Below are positions 54,178-62,243 of a DNA stretch of 64,000 nucleotides, one piece after another. The stretch is from Paenibacillus larvae subsp. larvae (GTDB lineage Bacteria > Bacillota > Bacilli > Paenibacillales > NBRC-103111): the NCBI RefSeq assembly GCF_002003265.1, contig NZ_CP019687.1, positions 1,364,001-1,428,000 of the forward strand, written 5' to 3'. The position numbers and the translations under genes were made by a program. The notes under the pieces are model-generated. The model made no database searches. It was not told the DNA's origin and saw only the letters and a list, made by a program, of their open reading frames with translations. The number at the start of each line of letters is the position of its first letter. Within the stretch, counting starts at the first letter, position 1.

Positions 54178-55442
54178 TCGGTTACCTCCTCTTGGCTTTT
54201 AATCATCGGTACTAATCGTTGAGCTATTGCATGTGTAACATTGACGGTTACAGCATTGCCTGCTTGTTTATATAACTGCGAGTCACTAACGCCTGCGGAC
54301 CGGGCTTTGTCTAATTGATCGTCTGTAAATCCTTGGAGCCGCCAGCACTCGCGCGGTGTGAGCTTGCGGATTCGATACCGAGAAGTTGATTCCGTAACTA
54401 CTTGTGGCACCTTGTCTAGCCTCGCTGCCTGTAAGGTCCCAGTCTCGTCGTATTTTACGGTTGTAGTTGTACTGTGCGTTTTCTGAATAACAGTAAATTT
54501 CTCAAGAACATAGTTGTTGTGTTCGTATGCGCTTGTTGTAAGCGTAGGGGCAACGTCGTAAACTCTACCAGATGAGTTTCTGCCCCGAGGTCGCTGTAGA
54601 ATTTTCGGCGTTGTATTCCCACTGGAGCCGGTCGGAATTGTTGGAGCTACACTTTCCGCCGAGTACACACGTTTACAGATATCATGACCGTTAACCTCGG
54701 CTAGACGGCCGACTACACGTACCGAATCTGATTTGGAGCTAATTTCCTCCGACAGTTTCAATGTTTTATCAGGGCTTAGGTAATACTTCTCGTCTACTTC
54801 CGGCTCTAGGATGTCCCTAAGTCTGGTCATGACCTCGCCGTTCTTCGGCCAATCAAAATTAAATGTACGTGCCCCCATCGCTTGCAGTCTCCGTTTTGCC
54901 TTCGCAAGAACCCCGTTACCTTCTATACTCCATGCCTCGGGCTCAACATCGCGGGAGCATACGATAAATACTCGTTCACGGCTCTGCGGGACTCCGTAAA
55001 ATTTACTATTTAGTATCGAAAAGTCAACTGCGTACCCGATGTCATTTAACGTTTGAACCATGATGTCGAGCGTCCGCCCCTTATCGTGTGACAACAAACC
55101 TTTTACGTTTTCAAGAAACATTAATTTCGGCCTTTTCGCTCGAGCTATACGAGCTATTTCGAAAAATAAAGTCCCTCTAGTATCCCCAAACCCTTTACGT
55201 TGCCCGGCCACCGAAAACGCTTGACACGGGAACCCTCCGACAAGCAGATCGTGCTCTGGCACGTCCTTTGCGTCAATCTTCGTAATGTCACCGTGCAACT
55301 CGGGCGCACCATCGTACATTGCTCGATACGAGATTGTCGCGAATTTATCAATCTCTGATGCAAATGTGCAAATTCCGCCTAATTGATCGAGTGCTGATCG
55401 AAATCCTCCGATGCCCGCGAATAGCTCAACGTATGTGAACAA
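54165..55442 (-). CDS. DNA (cytosine-5) methyltransferase
   Basis: 425 aa with the C5-methylase motifs in order: I FAGIGGFRSA, IV GGFPCQAFSVAG (catalytic Cys), VI MFLENVKGLL, VIII SRERVFIVCSR, IX TPRECWRLQGF, X LYKQAGNAVTVNV. The variable region (about 215-330) should determine the target. No restriction enzyme gene is adjacent, so it likely protects phage DNA. Near-overlaps with the adenine methylase (13 bp apart). Confidence 0.93.
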   Translation of the reverse strand: MFTYVELFAGIGGFRSALDQLGGICTFASEIDKFATISYRAMYDGAPELHGDITKIDAKDVPEHDLLVGGFPCQAFSVAGQRKGFGDTRGTLFFEIARIARAKRPKLMFLENVKGLLSHDKGRTLDIMVQTLNDIGYAVDFSILNSKFYGVPQSRERVFIVCSRDVEPEAWSIEGNGVLAKAKRRLQAMGARTFNFDWPKNGEVMTRLRDILEPEVDEKYYLSPDKTLKLSEEISSKSDSVRVVGRLAEVNGHDICKRVYSAESVAPTIPTGSSGNTTPKILQRPRGRNSSGRVYDVAPTLTTSAYEHNNYVLEKFTVIQKTHSTTTTVKYDETGTLQAARLDKVPQVVTESTSRYRIRKLTPRECWRLQGFTDDQLDKARSAGVSDSQLYKQAGNAVTVNVTHAIAQRLVPMIKSQEEVTEWVV

Positions 55443-55455
55443 TTAACCGCCTCCT

Positions 55456-56622
55456 TTAGCTCGCCCAATTTTCTACAATTGCGTCTTGCCAACTGAAATC
55501 ACTCGTCGACCATTCTACGCCGCCTACGACGGTCTCCTCACCGGCTCCTAGCGTGAGCTCATTCCAGTGATATGGCCCTTCGGGATATGTCCTTTCAGCA
55601 TCACTCAAGCCATCGCACGTATCATTCCCGTGCGAAAAGAAAAAGCCTTCGCAGTCCTTTGTCGTGTGCCATGATGGCATATGCGGGTATAGATTATCGC
55701 GTATCAACGTTCCTTTGAAATCGCCTAACAAATCGTCGAGCTGCGTCTTGCCGTCGCCCCATTTATCTGTCGTTTTGCCTTTCGCATCCCAGCCGATATC
55801 AGTTATTTTTGCGAAATATGCAGGAGTCTGGCCGGCCAGAAACCTACCGCCGTACCCTGAAATATCCTCTAGACCACCTCGACGAAAATTACTTGCCCAA
55901 CGCTTGGTGACCGTCTCAATTAACGGCGTGCCCGGCGGCGCCTTACGTAGGATGATAATTTGCGTCGGGATTGTCGTGCCCGTGTGCATAAACGTTTCTC
56001 CCGGCAGCATGATAGTAGCGACCTGCCAGCACGTTTCGTACATTAATTTACGGACTTTTTTGGCGTGACCGGCGAACGAAATTCCCGTAGGAAGAATAAA
56101 CGCAATGTATCCGCCCGGCCTAGCTGCTCTAATAGCCAACTCTATAAACGCAGCCTCCGATTTCCCCCGATATATTCCCTTCTTTTTTGATAGCGTTAGG
56201 TACTCTTTTTCCGTTTCGACCGTTTCCCCGTATGGCGGATTACCGATGACGAGATCGTAGTAATCGCGCCGGTCGTGATCGAGTGCATTACCGAGGATAA
56301 CATCAGCGTGTGGGTAGATTAGCTGCGTAACCCTTGCGCTTGTCTCGTCTATCTCAAGCGCCGTTATTTCGGCGTCGGGCGGCAAGTGCTCTAGAAATAC
56401 GCCTGAACCTACGGACGGCTCTAAAACACGCATATTTTCCGGGAATCCTTCGTATAAATTTCGTATGACTCCGACCATAAATCGGGCTACATGGGTCGGC
56501 GTAAAGAACGCACCTCCGTTAAATCCTTTCGGTAACAGACCGCCCATTGAAGTATAATTCTGACGTAAAAAATCGATATCTTCCGGCGTAACGTCCTCGG
56601 GGTTTTTGGCAACGATCTCCAT
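55456..56622 (-). CDS. DNA adenine-N6 methyltransferase-like protein
   Basis: 388 aa. SAM motif LEPSVGSGVFLEHL near residue 70, catalytic VIGNPPYGE (NPPY) near 130, FTPTHVARFMV before them: gamma-class N6-adenine methylase order. The family usually has an N-terminal RKRW.ANxxAI segment, and the codons upstream of this ATG do encode DRKRWAANVKS in frame, but only non-standard starts (ATT near AAAGGGGAG) are available there. The true start may be upstream. Confidence 0.8.
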   Translation of the reverse strand: MEIVAKNPEDVTPEDIDFLRQNYTSMGGLLPKGFNGGAFFTPTHVARFMVGVIRNLYEGFPENMRVLEPSVGSGVFLEHLPPDAEITALEIDETSARVTQLIYPHADVILGNALDHDRRDYYDLVIGNPPYGETVETEKEYLTLSKKKGIYRGKSEAAFIELAIRAARPGGYIAFILPTGISFAGHAKKVRKLMYETCWQVATIMLPGETFMHTGTTIPTQIIILRKAPPGTPLIETVTKRWASNFRRGGLEDISGYGGRFLAGQTPAYFAKITDIGWDAKGKTTDKWGDGKTQLDDLLGDFKGTLIRDNLYPHMPSWHTTKDCEGFFFSHGNDTCDGLSDAERTYPEGPYHWNELTLGAGEETVVGGVEWSTSDFSWQDAIVENWAS

Positions 56623-56684
56623 CGATTTAACGTTAGCTGCCCAGCGTTTTCTGTCGGCTTTTCCTACGGTAATCTCCCCTTTCG

Positions 56685-56714
56685 TTTACATCGCTTGTAT
56701 TTACGTGTTATAAT
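56685..56714 (+). promoter_or_regulatory. Rightward promoter of the only rightward gene in the lytic block
   Basis: TTTACA (56,685-56,690), 18-bp spacer, TATAAT (56,709-56,714), 35 bp before the ATG at 56,749. Confidence 0.6.
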
Positions 56715-56748
56715 CGTTGTAAAATCGTTTATTAATGGGGTGTTCAAA

Positions 56749-57132
56749 ATGCCAAAGGTTGAAATCGAAGTGTGGGCGAATGATGGCGCCCGCAGCGGTG
56801 AGCCATACGTCAGCACAGATGTACACGGCCGCCTGCGCCTGAGTGCCGGCTTAATCGACATGCTAAGTTGCCGGGACATGCCGATTAAGCTTTACGTCGG
56901 GTACGACAAAGCGAATAAACGCATCGCACTCGGTAAGGAAGACGTGATCAAAGCGCCCGACGCTAACCCAGTTTTGTTCGATCGTACACGTCATTACGGC
57001 TGGGCCCGTAGGTTTTATGATAAGTTCGGCATTCCCGCCGATACCGCCCGGTACTATTACGACGGCAAGTACCAAGGCTGGTTGATGTTTAAACGAGATG
57101 GTTACGATGCTCCCGACGGGCGCGGACAATGA
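56749..57132 (+). CDS. Phage hypothetical protein on the opposite strand (127 aa)
   Basis: PKVEIEVWANDGARSGEPYV, then KLYVGYDKANKRIALGKEDV and RFYDKFGIPADTARYYYDGK. A mixed alpha/beta protein with its own promoter; ATG after GGGGTG. It is the only rightward gene between 30 and 64 kb, so it could be expressed in the lysogen. No family recognised. Its last 44 bp overlap the dNMP kinase tail to tail. Confidence 0.7.
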   Translation: MPKVEIEVWANDGARSGEPYVSTDVHGRLRLSAGLIDMLSCRDMPIKLYVGYDKANKRIALGKEDVIKAPDANPVLFDRTRHYGWARRFYDKFGIPADTARYYYDGKYQGWLMFKRDGYDAPDGRGQ

Positions 57133-57649
57133 TATCGTCGATCTGTTCGTATAAGTCGAACAGATCGCCATTGTTGTCGATCTCGTAATCAACGGCGAAG
57201 CTGTCGATATGCTTCTCCGTTTCGTGCATCAAGTCCGCATAGTGAAAGTGGTCTCTTGACTCGACAGCCCGCAGGATTCGCAGGCCATCCGTTGCATTGA
57301 CGCGAATTACGACGTACCCCGACGATTTGACCCAGATTAGCTCATTTGGCTGCCTCACGTCCGTAATGACGATAGGCCTGCCGTCTTTTCTGGCGGCGAT
57401 CTGGCTCATTGTGCGGACGACCCATACGTCATGCCCGTATCTCTCCCGCATCGTCTGGCCGTGCTCTTGATACGCAGCGCGCGGCTTCGGATGGCGGGGA
57501 ACAGCGGGATTATCGCGGTGGAAATCGTCCTTTACACCGTCGCCGAAAGCATAACGGGCGTATCCGCATCTCTCGATTAGGTATTCGGCGACGGTGTCCT
57601 TTCCTGCGCGAAGCTTGCCGGTGAGGGCAATGTTAGGCAAGGTAGGCAT
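57089..57649 (-). CDS. Deoxynucleoside monophosphate kinase-like P-loop protein
   Basis: 186 aa. P-loop ALTGKLRAGKDTVAEYLIER at residue 8; IVITDVRQPNELIWVKSSGY as the second NMP-kinase block; matches phage dNMP kinases that recycle nucleotides for replication. ATG at 57,649 has GAGGAGGG upstream. It overlaps the 291-aa gene by 17 bp. Confidence 0.8.
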   Translation of the reverse strand: MPTLPNIALTGKLRAGKDTVAEYLIERCGYARYAFGDGVKDDFHRDNPAVPRHPKPRAAYQEHGQTMRERYGHDVWVVRTMSQIAARKDGRPIVITDVRQPNELIWVKSSGYVVIRVNATDGLRILRAVESRDHFHYADLMHETEKHIDSFAVDYEIDNNGDLFDLYEQIDDIIVRARREHRNHLV

Positions 57650-58508
57650 CAAGCGCGCCCTCCTCGCGTGAGTCGTCGATTATCCGTCTTCCCCTCGCAT
57701 AGTCTACACCTAGATACATACGACTACCGCTAATAAACCACGAGTTGTGATCTACCACCTCGGCTGCGTATACTAGTGGTATTAACGGATGGGTATACCC
57801 AACGATATCCCCTTCACGTATCTCCGTAGGATTCGGCACGCTCAGATATTCCGCAGGCACCTCTAGCCCCAGTGCACGCCTGAGTGCAATGGCTCGACCG
57901 ATGTGCGAGTTGAATACGTCTCCGGGTGCGCATTTTGCAATGCCTCTTGCGTAAATCTCCTTTTTAAAGGCACTACGAAGCAGGCATACTACCGTCTTCT
58001 TTCTGCGATTAACAATATACTCTGCGAATGAAGCGCCGAAGTGTCTTACTCTATAAAACGGAGGGTTACTATCCGTAAAATGTCTTATAAAGTGAACATA
58101 CCCGTATTCGTTTATCGCAAGTCCCTCAATATCAGTCTTCGCCTTTGCGACGATCTCATCACGGATTTCCTGCGGCGATTTCGGCTCCTCCAGTTTTGAT
58201 ACGCGGAGGGCCAACGTTGCTAGCTCGCCAGTGAGACGCTCCATTTCGTTCTTGATGTCGGAAATTTCATCGGGTTCTTCGATTGGCTCAAGGACTACGT
58301 ATTCACTACTCCAGAGAGTGTACAACCGCCCCTCCTCGTCCTCGTCGCCGATACGCCTACACAAGACACCATTAGCACAAGTTTTAATAACTTCAAACTT
58401 ATCCCCATTCTCGTAGTAACGCCCCCAGTACGGCTTCGCATCAACTGCCCGAATCTTTTCTCCTACCTTAGCAGCTCGTTTAACCTTCCGGTATTTTACG
58501 TTCTCCAT
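57633..58508 (-). CDS. Phage hypothetical protein (291 aa)
   Basis: Begins ENVKYRKVKRAAKVGEKIRA with an SH3-like N-terminal part, then a coiled coil (EISDIKNEMERLTGELATLA, about 88-108) and a C-terminal domain (VPNPTEIREGDIVGYTHPLI). No family recognised. It lies 3 bp after the Panacea gene, so it may be functionally paired with it. Confidence 0.65.
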   Translation of the reverse strand: MENVKYRKVKRAAKVGEKIRAVDAKPYWGRYYENGDKFEVIKTCANGVLCRRIGDEDEEGRLYTLWSSEYVVLEPIEEPDEISDIKNEMERLTGELATLALRVSKLEEPKSPQEIRDEIVAKAKTDIEGLAINEYGYVHFIRHFTDSNPPFYRVRHFGASFAEYIVNRRKKTVVCLLRSAFKKEIYARGIAKCAPGDVFNSHIGRAIALRRALGLEVPAEYLSVPNPTEIREGDIVGYTHPLIPLVYAAEVVDHNSWFISGSRMYLGVDYARGRRIIDDSREEGALDAYLA

Positions 58509-58511
58509 GCC

Positions 58512-58976
58512 CTATTCCTCCTTAATTTTTCCTCTATAAAACGACATCATATCGTCTTTCACGATGATTGCAGGTGAATATGGGTCATTTTCCAACAACA
58601 TTCGTGCTTTCTTCCAAGGGTCTTCGCCGTGGGTTAAAGCTTCTAACACCTTCACATCAAGTCGACCATACCTCTCCCAAACTTGGTCTAAAACGTGTAG
58701 CTGGTTATCATCAAAGATGGAATCTTCCTGAAAACCTTCTGTGTTCTCTTTAATTGGGCTCCAACCAAATTTCTTATAATCAAGGTAAAGTTTGTAGTTT
58801 ACTGGACCGTGAACCCAGGCTTCAAATTCATCATCAAACATAGATTCACCAAAGAAAGCCAAGTACCATGCTTGTGCATAGTAACATAGTTTCTGCAATT
58901 TAAGATGACATAGGAGTTCACGCCTAGAGTTTGCATATTTGATGAAGTACTTTGCTACTTCGTATATAGTTACCAT
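58512..58976 (-). CDS. Panacea-domain (SocA/GepA, DUF4065) antitoxin-like protein
   Basis: 154 aa: VAKYFIKYANSRRELLCHLK, LQKLCYYAQAWYLAFFGESM, DDEFEAWVHGPVNYKLYLDY, the Panacea signature. Panacea proteins neutralise varied toxins or act as proteolysis adaptors. No recognised toxin is adjacent; the 291-aa or 105-aa neighbours are the candidates, or it may be an anti-defence orphan. ATG overlaps the preceding gene by 7 bp. Confidence 0.83.
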   Translation of the reverse strand: MVTIYEVAKYFIKYANSRRELLCHLKLQKLCYYAQAWYLAFFGESMFDDEFEAWVHGPVNYKLYLDYKKFGWSPIKENTEGFQEDSIFDDNQLHVLDQVWERYGRLDVKVLEALTHGEDPWKKARMLLENDPYSPAIIVKDDMMSFYRGKIKEE

Positions 58977-59287
58977 ATTTCCTCCCCGACAGGCTCACCG
59001 AAATCAATCCCCTCATGGCGGTTTTCGTCGTTGATACTTGCGCAGAGTTCGTCGAGTGTCGGAGCCGATTTACGCCTAAGTAGCTGTAACATATCCTCGC
59101 CAGTTAACTCGATAATTACATAATCCTCACGGTTTCGCTTAAGCCGGTTGCTCCAGTAAGACAGTGCCCACTTTGCAGTTCCTTCGGTTCGATATGCAGA
59201 CTTGCCTGCTGCCATACAACCACCAGTCTTTCGGTTTACGATAACCCAAATATTCCAATCTTCCCCGTGTGTAAACGTAATTTTCAT
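58970..59287 (-). CDS. Phage hypothetical protein (105 aa)
   Basis: KITFTHGEDWNIWVIVNRKT, GGCMAAGKSAYRTEGTAKWA: beta-rich start, then EDYVIIELTGEDMLQLLRRK. The ATG at 59,287 follows CGGAGG by 9 nt; the longer upstream frame overlaps the SprT gene and is rejected. Directly upstream of the Panacea gene (7-bp overlap), so possibly a partner. Confidence 0.66.
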   Translation of the reverse strand: MKITFTHGEDWNIWVIVNRKTGGCMAAGKSAYRTEGTAKWALSYWSNRLKRNREDYVIIELTGEDMLQLLRRKSAPTLDELCASINDENRHEGIDFGEPVGEEIW

Positions 59288-59288
59288 A

Positions 59289-59678
59289 CTAAGATTCCTC
59301 CGTATATTTTTTATATTGGTACGCTGCACGTTGCGCCTCTCTTGTACCACTAATCGGAGCCCCCACGCGCAGGGCCTCTTTGACAAAATCTTCGTCTCCG
59401 TCCCCACACGGTAGGCCTTGCGTAAATAGGTACCAGTGTACAAGCTCGTGTAATAACGTATCAAGGACTTCCGATATCGGCAGACTTGCGTTTACTTTTC
59501 TGCTAAATCGTAGTACAGTCGTTCCGTCGTCGTAACCTGTAAAGTAGCCAATGCGACGTTTCCAGTCTCGGTTAACCAATTCGATTTTCCCCGTATACTC
59601 GGTCGCCCAGTGTTTACGGCACAGTCTATTTGCATGATCGTAAAGCTCTTCTAGAGTCATATCGCCAGCGTCCGACAT
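59289..59678 (-). CDS. SprT-like zinc metallopeptidase
   Basis: 129 aa. Zinc motif TLLHELVHWYLFTQGLPCGD (HELVH) near residue 76; N-terminal helix MTLEELYDHANRLCRKHW is also typical of SprT/Spartan-like proteins. The phage form may act on DNA-protein crosslinks; inference. Ends 1 bp before the 105-aa gene. Confidence 0.82.
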   Translation of the reverse strand: MSDAGDMTLEELYDHANRLCRKHWATEYTGKIELVNRDWKRRIGYFTGYDDGTTVLRFSRKVNASLPISEVLDTLLHELVHWYLFTQGLPCGDGDEDFVKEALRVGAPISGTREAQRAAYQYKKYTEES

Positions 59679-59692
59679 CTATTCGACCTCCT

Positions 59693-59914
59693 CTATTCCC
59701 TTTCCCACACTACTTCCATTTTTAACCCGGCATCAAAATCATCTATGTGTACAACCTCTATATCACCTGTATCCAATACTACTGTCATAGTGTCTTCACT
59801 TACTTTTTTTACTAAAGCAAGTGCGTCCCATTCATATCCATCTTTGTCATAACCGGAGATATAAACGGCATTTCCGATTAAAGACTGTTCAAACTCTTTT
59901 TTCGCTGAAAACAT
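59693..59914 (-). CDS. Small acidic phage protein (73 aa)
   Basis: FSAKKEFEQSLIGNAVYISG and DTMTVVLDTGDIEVVHIDDF suggest a small beta-barrel. ATG at 59,914 is preceded by AAGGAGG. Leader GCGATAAGGAGG resembles that of the gene at 49,820. Function unknown. Confidence 0.62.
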   Translation of the reverse strand: MFSAKKEFEQSLIGNAVYISGYDKDGYEWDALALVKKVSEDTMTVVLDTGDIEVVHIDDFDAGLKMEVVWERE

Positions 59915-59964
59915 CCGTTCTCATTCCTCCTTATCGCTGCGTCACTTCCTAGTGCGACGCTATA

Positions 59965-60126
59965 TTAATGCCCCTTCCCCCAGCAAGTTTCACATCTCCA
60001 GCTTTTACATGATTCTTCACTGGTCAACCATAAATATTCATATCCAAACTTAGCTGCTTCATACGCTTCTTCAGGTGTATCGTACGTTGCCAAAATATAA
60101 TCATCTACCTTAATTCCGTATATCAT
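59965..60126 (-). CDS. Small Cys-containing phage protein (53 aa)
   Basis: MIYGIKVDDYILATYDTPEE then a C-terminal CKSWRCETCWGKGH with three Cys and a His, a possible half zinc site. ATG follows GGAGG by 7 nt. No homologue recognised. Confidence 0.6.
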   Translation of the reverse strand: MIYGIKVDDYILATYDTPEEAYEAAKFGYEYLWLTSEESCKSWRCETCWGKGH

Positions 60127-60155
60127 TTCGCTACCTCCATTTGGTTTATTAAGAC

Positions 60156-60596
60156 TTACTGTACCCCCGTATGTCCGAATCCGCCTGCTCCGCGCGTTGT
60201 ATCGCTAAGCTCATCAACAACGGTAAACTTCGCACGCTCTACCGGGGCAATGATACCTTGCGCCAGACGATCGCCTTTTTGGATTAGATAACTAGCCAAC
60301 TTTACATTTAAATGGGCAAGCTTTGTTAATGTGTTCTCAAACATAAGCTGTACTTCCCCGCGATAGTCTGAGTCAGGTAGGCCGACGTTGTCTAAAGCTT
60401 TAAGGATCGCTTCGTGCGTGATCTTTTCGGCCGGGAACTCTTGCTTTGACGTAATGGTTTCGATGAGACTTTCGGTATATTCCGCCGTATCCAAATGAGG
60501 ATATCGACGGGTTGCCGACTGGATAAACGCAAGTAACCTCGGCTCGTCAAAAGGGAGTTGCCTACTTCCGTTGTTTTTCGTGATTACGGTATTTAT
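60156..60596 (-). pseudogene. Chimera: ribonucleotide reductase ATP-cone fused to dUTPase C-terminus
   Basis: Residues 1-70 (NTVITKNNGSRQLPFDEPRL, EKITHEAILKALDN) are the N-terminal ATP-cone of a class I/II ribonucleotide reductase large subunit. The frame then continues as VGLPDSDYRGEVQLMFENTL (dUTPase motif III), GDRLAQGIIAPVE (IV) and TTRGAGGFGHTG (V). dUTPase motifs I and II and nearly all of the reductase are missing, so one deletion fused two genes. The codon where the ATG should be, 9 nt after GGAGG, is ATA. Probably non-functional. Confidence 0.75.
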
Positions 60597-60735
60597 ATCT
60601 GATCTCCTCCAATTCCAGCCTATACTCGTCAAGCCTTTTACGATACAGATCAAGATCACGCTCTTTTATGTCGATGCACCTCTGCAAATCTGCGATTAGG
60701 TACTCAAGGGTATGAACGTAATCCTCCAGCGTCAT
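60562..60735 (-). CDS. Short coiled-coil phage protein (57 aa)
   Basis: MTLEDYVHTLEYLIADLQRC then KRLDEYRLELEEIRYKYRNH: heptad-like helix throughout. ATG at 60,735 overlaps the RuvC stop (ATGA), so it is coupled; GGAGTGATC lies upstream. Function unknown. Confidence 0.62.
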   Translation of the reverse strand: MTLEDYVHTLEYLIADLQRCIDIKERDLDLYRKRLDEYRLELEEIRYKYRNHEKQRK

Positions 60736-61265
60736 GTGTCGATCACTCCGTTTTGTATGAGCCACGCAAGCACAACGGCGCAGGCATCACTCTCATCGTC
60801 ACTAGCGAAAACGTGGTCTAGAGGAAGGCCGAGCAGCTTGCGCACTTCTTCGGCTACGTCCTCCTTTTCGGCTTTTCCGTTCCCGGCCACAATTCGCTTT
60901 ACTGTGGACGGAGAGAGATGGTCGGTGACGTGTTGGCCAAATCGCTCGAGGGCCCGGTCCACTGCCGACCATGCTCCGTGAACCTTGTCGTTGTTTTCGT
61001 AGTTTCTCGCAGGGGGCCATGCCTCCCGGATTATGCTGGCATATGGGGCCGCACCTGACTTCGTCTGCTCCCGGACAAAGAGATATGCGAATGATTCGAT
61101 CGCCTCATATGACTGGACGCGCGTCTCACCGGTCGTCGTTTTAAAGTGTGCGGATCGTATTAAGGTAGGCTTCCGGTCTTTGATGGCAATGTCCGCAAAT
61201 CCCGGACCACGAAGCGATAAGTCTAGACCGAGATAACGTTCAGCTTGCTGTCTCTTCTTGGGCAG
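60732..61265 (-). CDS. RuvC-like Holliday junction resolvase with a CTG start
   Basis: 177 aa. ERYLGLDLSLRGPGFADIAI (first catalytic Asp), a middle SYEAIESFAYLFVREQTKSG, and the C-terminal VKRIVAGNGKAEKEDVAEEV with DDESDACAVVLAWL (last acidic pair): RuvC/RNase H fold. It resolves branched phage DNA. No ATG/GTG/TTG exists upstream of the first Asp; CTG at 61,265 lies 9 nt after GGAGG, giving MPKKRQQAERYLGLD. Starts inside the preceding gene. Confidence 0.78.
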   Translation of the reverse strand: MPKKRQQAERYLGLDLSLRGPGFADIAIKDRKPTLIRSAHFKTTTGETRVQSYEAIESFAYLFVREQTKSGAAPYASIIREAWPPARNYENNDKVHGAWSAVDRALERFGQHVTDHLSPSTVKRIVAGNGKAEKEDVAEEVRKLLGLPLDHVFASDDESDACAVVLAWLIQNGVIDT

Positions 61266-62211
61266 TCTCAGTCACCTCCGATCTGACAGTCGTGATATAC
61301 TCGACACAATCCCGATAAACCGACTTTTTCCAGTCCGGCAGAGAGCTGCGGAGCATACGGTCAGACTTTCGTTTTATGTCGTCTACTTCTTCGTCGGTAA
61401 GAGAGAGTGCGCATGCTCGCTTATAGTTGTTAAATGTCCATTTTTCGATGTCCAGAGCCGGGGGTATTCCTTTACTTATGTGCTCAAGTACACCTGCGAA
61501 TGTATCTAAAACGTCACTTCTCATGGTGTCGGTAATGTAAATCCCAAACGCCCGTATATCAGGGCTTTTTGCGTAATCTTCATCCGACATGTTCCAGCCT
61601 TTCTTTGAGGCGTTGACGTAGAAAAGGATGTAATAATCTACGTCATACATGATGGAGTAACAAACCGTCTGCTTGACGTGGTCATCTTTCGGCTCCCGCA
61701 TGGAGTAAAGCGATGTTTGCGAGTATGTCGTCTGTTTTGATTTAATTTCGAGCCCGACTCGGACGGTCTCACCGTCTTTGGATGTATAAAGCAAGATACC
61801 GTCGCAGGTTCCGTATAAGGCAAACTTCTTATTTAGGTGAGTAATAACGTGAGATTTCTTCGCAAACTCCTCAAACATGGGCGTTCTATCTACATTTTTT
61901 TCAAACCTGAATACCGGGTTGTCGAGGTGTCTTTCTGCGATGAGTATATCGCGTTGAATTACGTCCCCAATCGCAGTTCCAATTCGTTGCCAACGGCCTT
62001 GATACGGAGGCTTTTGTACAACGTCTCTTTTAGCTCCGTTTATCTTCTGGTATAGTTCCCTCGGGTCCGAGTTTGAGCTAGAAGGGGAGAAATACGGCAC
62101 GTCTCTCGGTGGCCACACTTTTTTATACTTGAGATCGTTGGCATACCATTCATGGAGCTGTGCATCGAGCTCATCGTCAAATACCTCGGGCCTTGCGTGC
62201 CAACCGTCCAT
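61240..62211 (-). CDS. PD-(D/E)XK nuclease (phage exonuclease, Cas4/YqaJ-like)
   Basis: 323 aa. Nuclease core LYGTCDGILLYTSKDGETVR then VGLEIKSKQ (D...ExK) near residues 135-160; QRIGTAIGDVIQRDILIAER is the helix that precedes it. Probably a recombination exonuclease working with RuvC and the polymerase. ATG at 62,211 has a loose site (AAGGA, 13 nt); the frame continues upstream with only rare start codons. Confidence 0.75.
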   Translation of the reverse strand: MDGWHARPEVFDDELDAQLHEWYANDLKYKKVWPPRDVPYFSPSSSNSDPRELYQKINGAKRDVVQKPPYQGRWQRIGTAIGDVIQRDILIAERHLDNPVFRFEKNVDRTPMFEEFAKKSHVITHLNKKFALYGTCDGILLYTSKDGETVRVGLEIKSKQTTYSQTSLYSMREPKDDHVKQTVCYSIMYDVDYYILFYVNASKKGWNMSDEDYAKSPDIRAFGIYITDTMRSDVLDTFAGVLEHISKGIPPALDIEKWTFNNYKRACALSLTDEEVDDIKRKSDRMLRSSLPDWKKSVYRDCVEYITTVRSEVTETAQEETAS

Positions 62212-62243
62212 ATACGTTACAAAATCCTTTGCGATCTGGTCTG

